This document shows positions 61,805 to 64,000 of a DNA stretch of 64,000 nucleotides, piece by piece. The notes beneath the pieces were generated by a model. That model searched no databases. It was not told where the DNA came from and saw nothing but the letters and a program-made list of their open reading frames with translations. The DNA is from Candidatus Babelota bacterium (GTDB taxonomy: Bacteria; Babelota; Babeliae; Babelales; Vermiphilaceae). The stretch's first letter is position 1, and each line of letters begins with the position of its first letter. The translations under genes were made by a program, and so were the position numbers. The stretch lies in contig JAJCZE010000008.1 of assembly GCA_029262555.1 (NCBI GenBank), forward strand, positions 1 to 64,000, read 5' to 3'.

Positions 61805-63191
61805 AAAATTCTCCAAGAGAGTCTTTCTATACTGTTGATACCTATACTGTCTTAATTATCTCTATAGTACCAGAAGTAAAGGGAGAGTAAAAGGCTTACT
61901 TACTGGGCAAAATCTTTCTTATAGCCAGTGATATGAAAGAGGGGAGGGAAGAAAGAAAGGTGATAGGAAATGCTTGTAAAGAATCATGCGTCGCAGATCA
62001 GCCGCGCCGTTCTTCCCCTTTTAGGGGTTTGAAAAGATAAGAGGTATATGAAAAAGAAAAAAAGAAGAGATGATTTTCACCCTGCTTGCTCAGAATAATC
62101 AGTAAAAAGATATATGGAATAGAAACGAGCACGTACAGGCGTACTATTATTATGCATAACGTGTGTTGGTTTAGTGTACCTACTCTTATTACATGACGTC
62201 AGATTGGTTCGTATAGGTATACGTGTATTAGGTATATATGAATATTAATTATTCTTACTCTTACTTTTCTTATTATTACTACCCCTACTATTACTACTTT
62301 TGTTTTTACGTATACGCTTACTCTTATTCTTATACGTACTATGTATATCTATACGAATAGTGCCAGTAGTAGTATCTCTATCATAGGTATATAAGAAGAG
62401 TGACTACCACCCTCTCGTTTACGTTGATGTTGATTTTATAAAATCATTTAAGCGTGCTTCTCTGCTCGCCCCCCCTTTTCTTTCGTATCTTTTGCACCCG
62501 TTCTTTTTTGCGCGCTTGCATTGCGCTGCGCCTTTTTTCTTTCCTATTTCTTTTCTTTATATAAGATTCCGTATGGTATTTGTATTGAGTAGTAATGAAT
62601 AATGAATACTATTATTCCTTATTTCTTATTACTTCTTTATTTTTTCTTTTATTTCTTGCAAACCAAAAGGCGGTCTGCATTGTAATTCACGGAGACGAAC
62701 ACACCACCCCCCCCCAACGGAGCGCAGCGAAGATTCTGGGGTGGTGTGTGAGGCGGAGTGAGCGCGAAAGCCTTTTCTTTGCCCTTTCCACCCTTCCACC
62801 CGGCAAAAAAAACTGCACAAACTTGAATGCGTGCTTGTATAGCAATAATGATTGAATTATGCGACTTACGTAAAGAGCCACGAAAACGCGCGGGTACAAA
62901 CCGTGCTCTTTATTTCAGCGAAACTCAAAAAACTGCTGCGTATTTATTTAAAAAAATATGAGCGGCGATTGTGAGATATTATTCTCAACTCTGCGGACAA
63001 CACTGCGAAGAGATCCCCAATCGTTTTACCCAACTCCACCAACTCAATTTCCCCACTCCGTTCGCATTATCAGACAGCGCATCCATACAGCAATACAAAA
63101 CCGTTTAAAAAAAGCGTATCGCACGAATCATTTGGAAACTCGCAGCGCTTTCTGCTATAACATTAGAGAACACAAAACAAAAAGGTTGATT
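61805..63191. other. 1.4-kb region without a convincing gene; low-complexity and hairpin elements
   Basis: The right part upstream of the array (61805-61920) is a diverged copy of the leader. Around 62240-62320 the plus strand is almost all T, C and A in TTACT-like steps. A GC-rich hairpin lies at 62699-62749 and a weaker one at 62871-62912 (TAAAGAGC/GCTCTTTA). Frames in the region are short, lack ribosome sites or run over the hairpins. It could be decayed sequence; I see no ancestor I can name. Confidence 0.55.
62699..62749. repeat. GC-rich inverted repeat
   Basis: Arms ACACACCACCCC (62699-62710) and GGGGTGGTGTGT (62738-62749) pair over 12 bp around a 27-nt loop containing GGAGCGCAGCGAAG. 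It is much richer in GC than its surroundings, like a REP-type element or imported fragment. Confidence 0.75.
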
Positions 63192-63770
63192 ATGACAGCA
63201 GCACTCGTTCAAAAAATACTCGCATCATTCGTTATTCTTACCGCTACGTATTCAGCATTCATATTCGCAGTGCATTATGATCTTACGCGCAAATTAAGCA
63301 AGTCTCTATTCCATTTACTACCCGGCATTATCTTCTTTGGATTTGGCATTGCAATCAGTATTGTATTTAACAGCCCCACATTTTTTTTCAAACGCATTCT
63401 GCCAATTAAATCCGGCTTTGCAAAAGGAATAGTTGGCGGTTATATTTTACCCTATATTGGCGCATCAATTCGTACAATGACGATTATTGCAAGTCTCACA
63501 TCTCTTATTGATAAAATGTGGTACTATTGGCTCAACTGGCGAATTCCCTATCTTATTCGATTAATTTGCGTTGTATTAATTACTATCATTCCGGTAAACG
63601 TGCTTTTTAAACTGATATTTGCTAACGATCAAGCAATACTCTCCAAATCTACAAGTAAACTCAATGTAATTGGCGCATGGACAGGATCAATACTCGGTGT
63701 ATTACTCGTATTACTTACTATCTTGGCAATCCCAAAACTATTTTCAAAAAACAATAAGGAGCAAGCGTGA
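63192..63770 (+). CDS. Polytopic membrane protein of unknown function
   Basis: A 192-residue protein with about five hydrophobic helices (for example KILASFVILTATYSAFIFAV and GSILGVLLVLLTILAIP). No family recognised. I chose the ATG at 63192 with AAAGG before it; the frame is open from 62958 but the extension is Arg/Pro/Thr-rich and reads like non-coding sequence. Its stop overlaps the start of the next gene. Confidence 0.7.
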   Translation: MTAALVQKILASFVILTATYSAFIFAVHYDLTRKLSKSLFHLLPGIIFFGFGIAISIVFNSPTFFFKRILPIKSGFAKGIVGGYILPYIGASIRTMTIIASLTSLIDKMWYYWLNWRIPYLIRLICVVLITIIPVNVLFKLIFANDQAILSKSTSKLNVIGAWTGSILGVLLVLLTILAIPKLFSKNNKEQA

Positions 63771-64000
63771 TCTGGTTTGCAACGTATGGCATCGTCATCA
63801 CCCTTTCATTCCTCTATGCTGCATACCTCCTTGAAATATATCGTCATATGACAAAGCCACTCAAGCCCCTTTCGCACCAAACACCAAAAAAACGGCTCAA
63901 TAGAGTTATTATTTTCTTTGTTGGAATTATCGGAACCATTCTTTTTGCCTATATTATACGACAGTTTCTCCTACCGCGCCCCGTCTTTGATCTTATTGTA
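63767..64000 (+). CDS. Membrane protein, cut by the window edge
   Basis: A frame starting with GTG at 63767, five bases after AAGGAG and overlapping the stop of the preceding gene by 4 bp (GTGA). The first 78 codons encode an N-terminal helix (WFATYGIVITLSFLYAAYL), a basic loop (KKRLN) and a second helix (VIIFFVGIIGTILFAYII). It continues beyond the window. Coupling to the previous gene suggests a two-component membrane unit. Confidence 0.7.
   Translation, partial: MIWFATYGIVITLSFLYAAYLLEIYRHMTKPLKPLSHQTPKKRLNRVIIFFVGIIGTILFAYIIRQFLLPRPVFDLIV

Noticed and set aside
58000-61900. CRISPR-like regular repeats
   Set aside because: The repeats are about 1 kb apart, 185-245 bp long and contain promoters and terminators; no short spacers.
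62595-62855. 86-codon ORF with a hydrophobic start
   Set aside because: It runs across the GC-rich hairpin, has no ribosome site and no recognisable product.
62958-63191. N-terminal extension of the membrane protein at 63192
   Set aside because: The extension is basic and Pro/Thr-rich, unlike the protein, and the internal ATG has AAAGG before it.

Overview
The window looks like a piece of a reduced, AT-rich genome of an intracellular or host-associated bacterium. My best guess is Candidatus Dependentiae (TM6, Babela-like). This is inference, from: many Sec-exported proteins of no recognised family, exported ankyrin proteins, a Lys-rich histone H1-like protein, tandem DMT permeases, an archaeal/eukaryal-type ProRS, ThyX, and a sparse but standard core of replication, translation and cell-wall genes. 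A Gram-negative envelope is suggested by a LolC/E-like permease, a PpiD-like chaperone, a SPOR protein and lipobox proteins. I saw no rRNA, tRNA, CRISPR array or insertion sequence.

Layout. 1-341: a 57-bp tandem repeat at the window edge. 342-4631: papain-like C39-type peptidase, N-acetylmuramoyl-alanine amidase, dnaA and an exported protein. 4624-13007: an exported protein with kinase/APH-like motifs, pgk, a LolC/E-like permease, a lipoprotein, rpiB and an FtsH-like AAA protein whose zinc-protease motif is destroyed. 13135-17292: a signal-anchored thioredoxin reductase-thioredoxin fusion, an exported hydrolase, a thioredoxin-fold protein with a Tyr/Gly/Trp tail, and two Gly-rich exported proteins sharing a small two-Cys domain. 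17396-31385: pepA, thyX, ftsW, murD, ileS, large exported proteins and three overlapping prepilin-like genes. 31477-33952: rplI, dnaB, a 47-codon membrane ORF and ruvC. 34020-43128: exported proteins, recF and dnaN (about 33 kb from dnaA), a Xer recombinase, a secreted ankyrin protein and proS. 43460-43942: histone H1-like gene. 44004-56258: a long unbroken minus-strand run, read from its upstream end as CarD, miaA, SPOR, ppiD, recA, infC-rpmI-rplT, a coiled-coil gene, zapA, rny, ymdB and three DMT permeases. 56662-61804: a secreted ankyrin protein, then a tandem array of four exported-protein genes. 61805-63191: about 1.4 kb with no convincing gene. 63192-64000: two membrane-protein genes, the last cut by the window edge.

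The most interesting locus is the array at 58094-61804, with a dispersed relative at 40872-41687. The genes share mix-and-match parts: a common promoter/leader with an exact TATAAT, a signal peptide, a module of about 60 residues with a Cys pair and an Ala/Gly helix, and a short WNELADAL-type C-terminal tail followed by a shared terminator. The central and C-terminal portions are unrelated to each other. One copy has its tail out of frame, and one carries a GCA trinucleotide tract. This looks like a recombination-driven diversification locus for surface or secreted proteins, function unknown. Other strong leads are the kinase-like exported protein, the protease-dead FtsH relative and the TrxR-Trx fusion.
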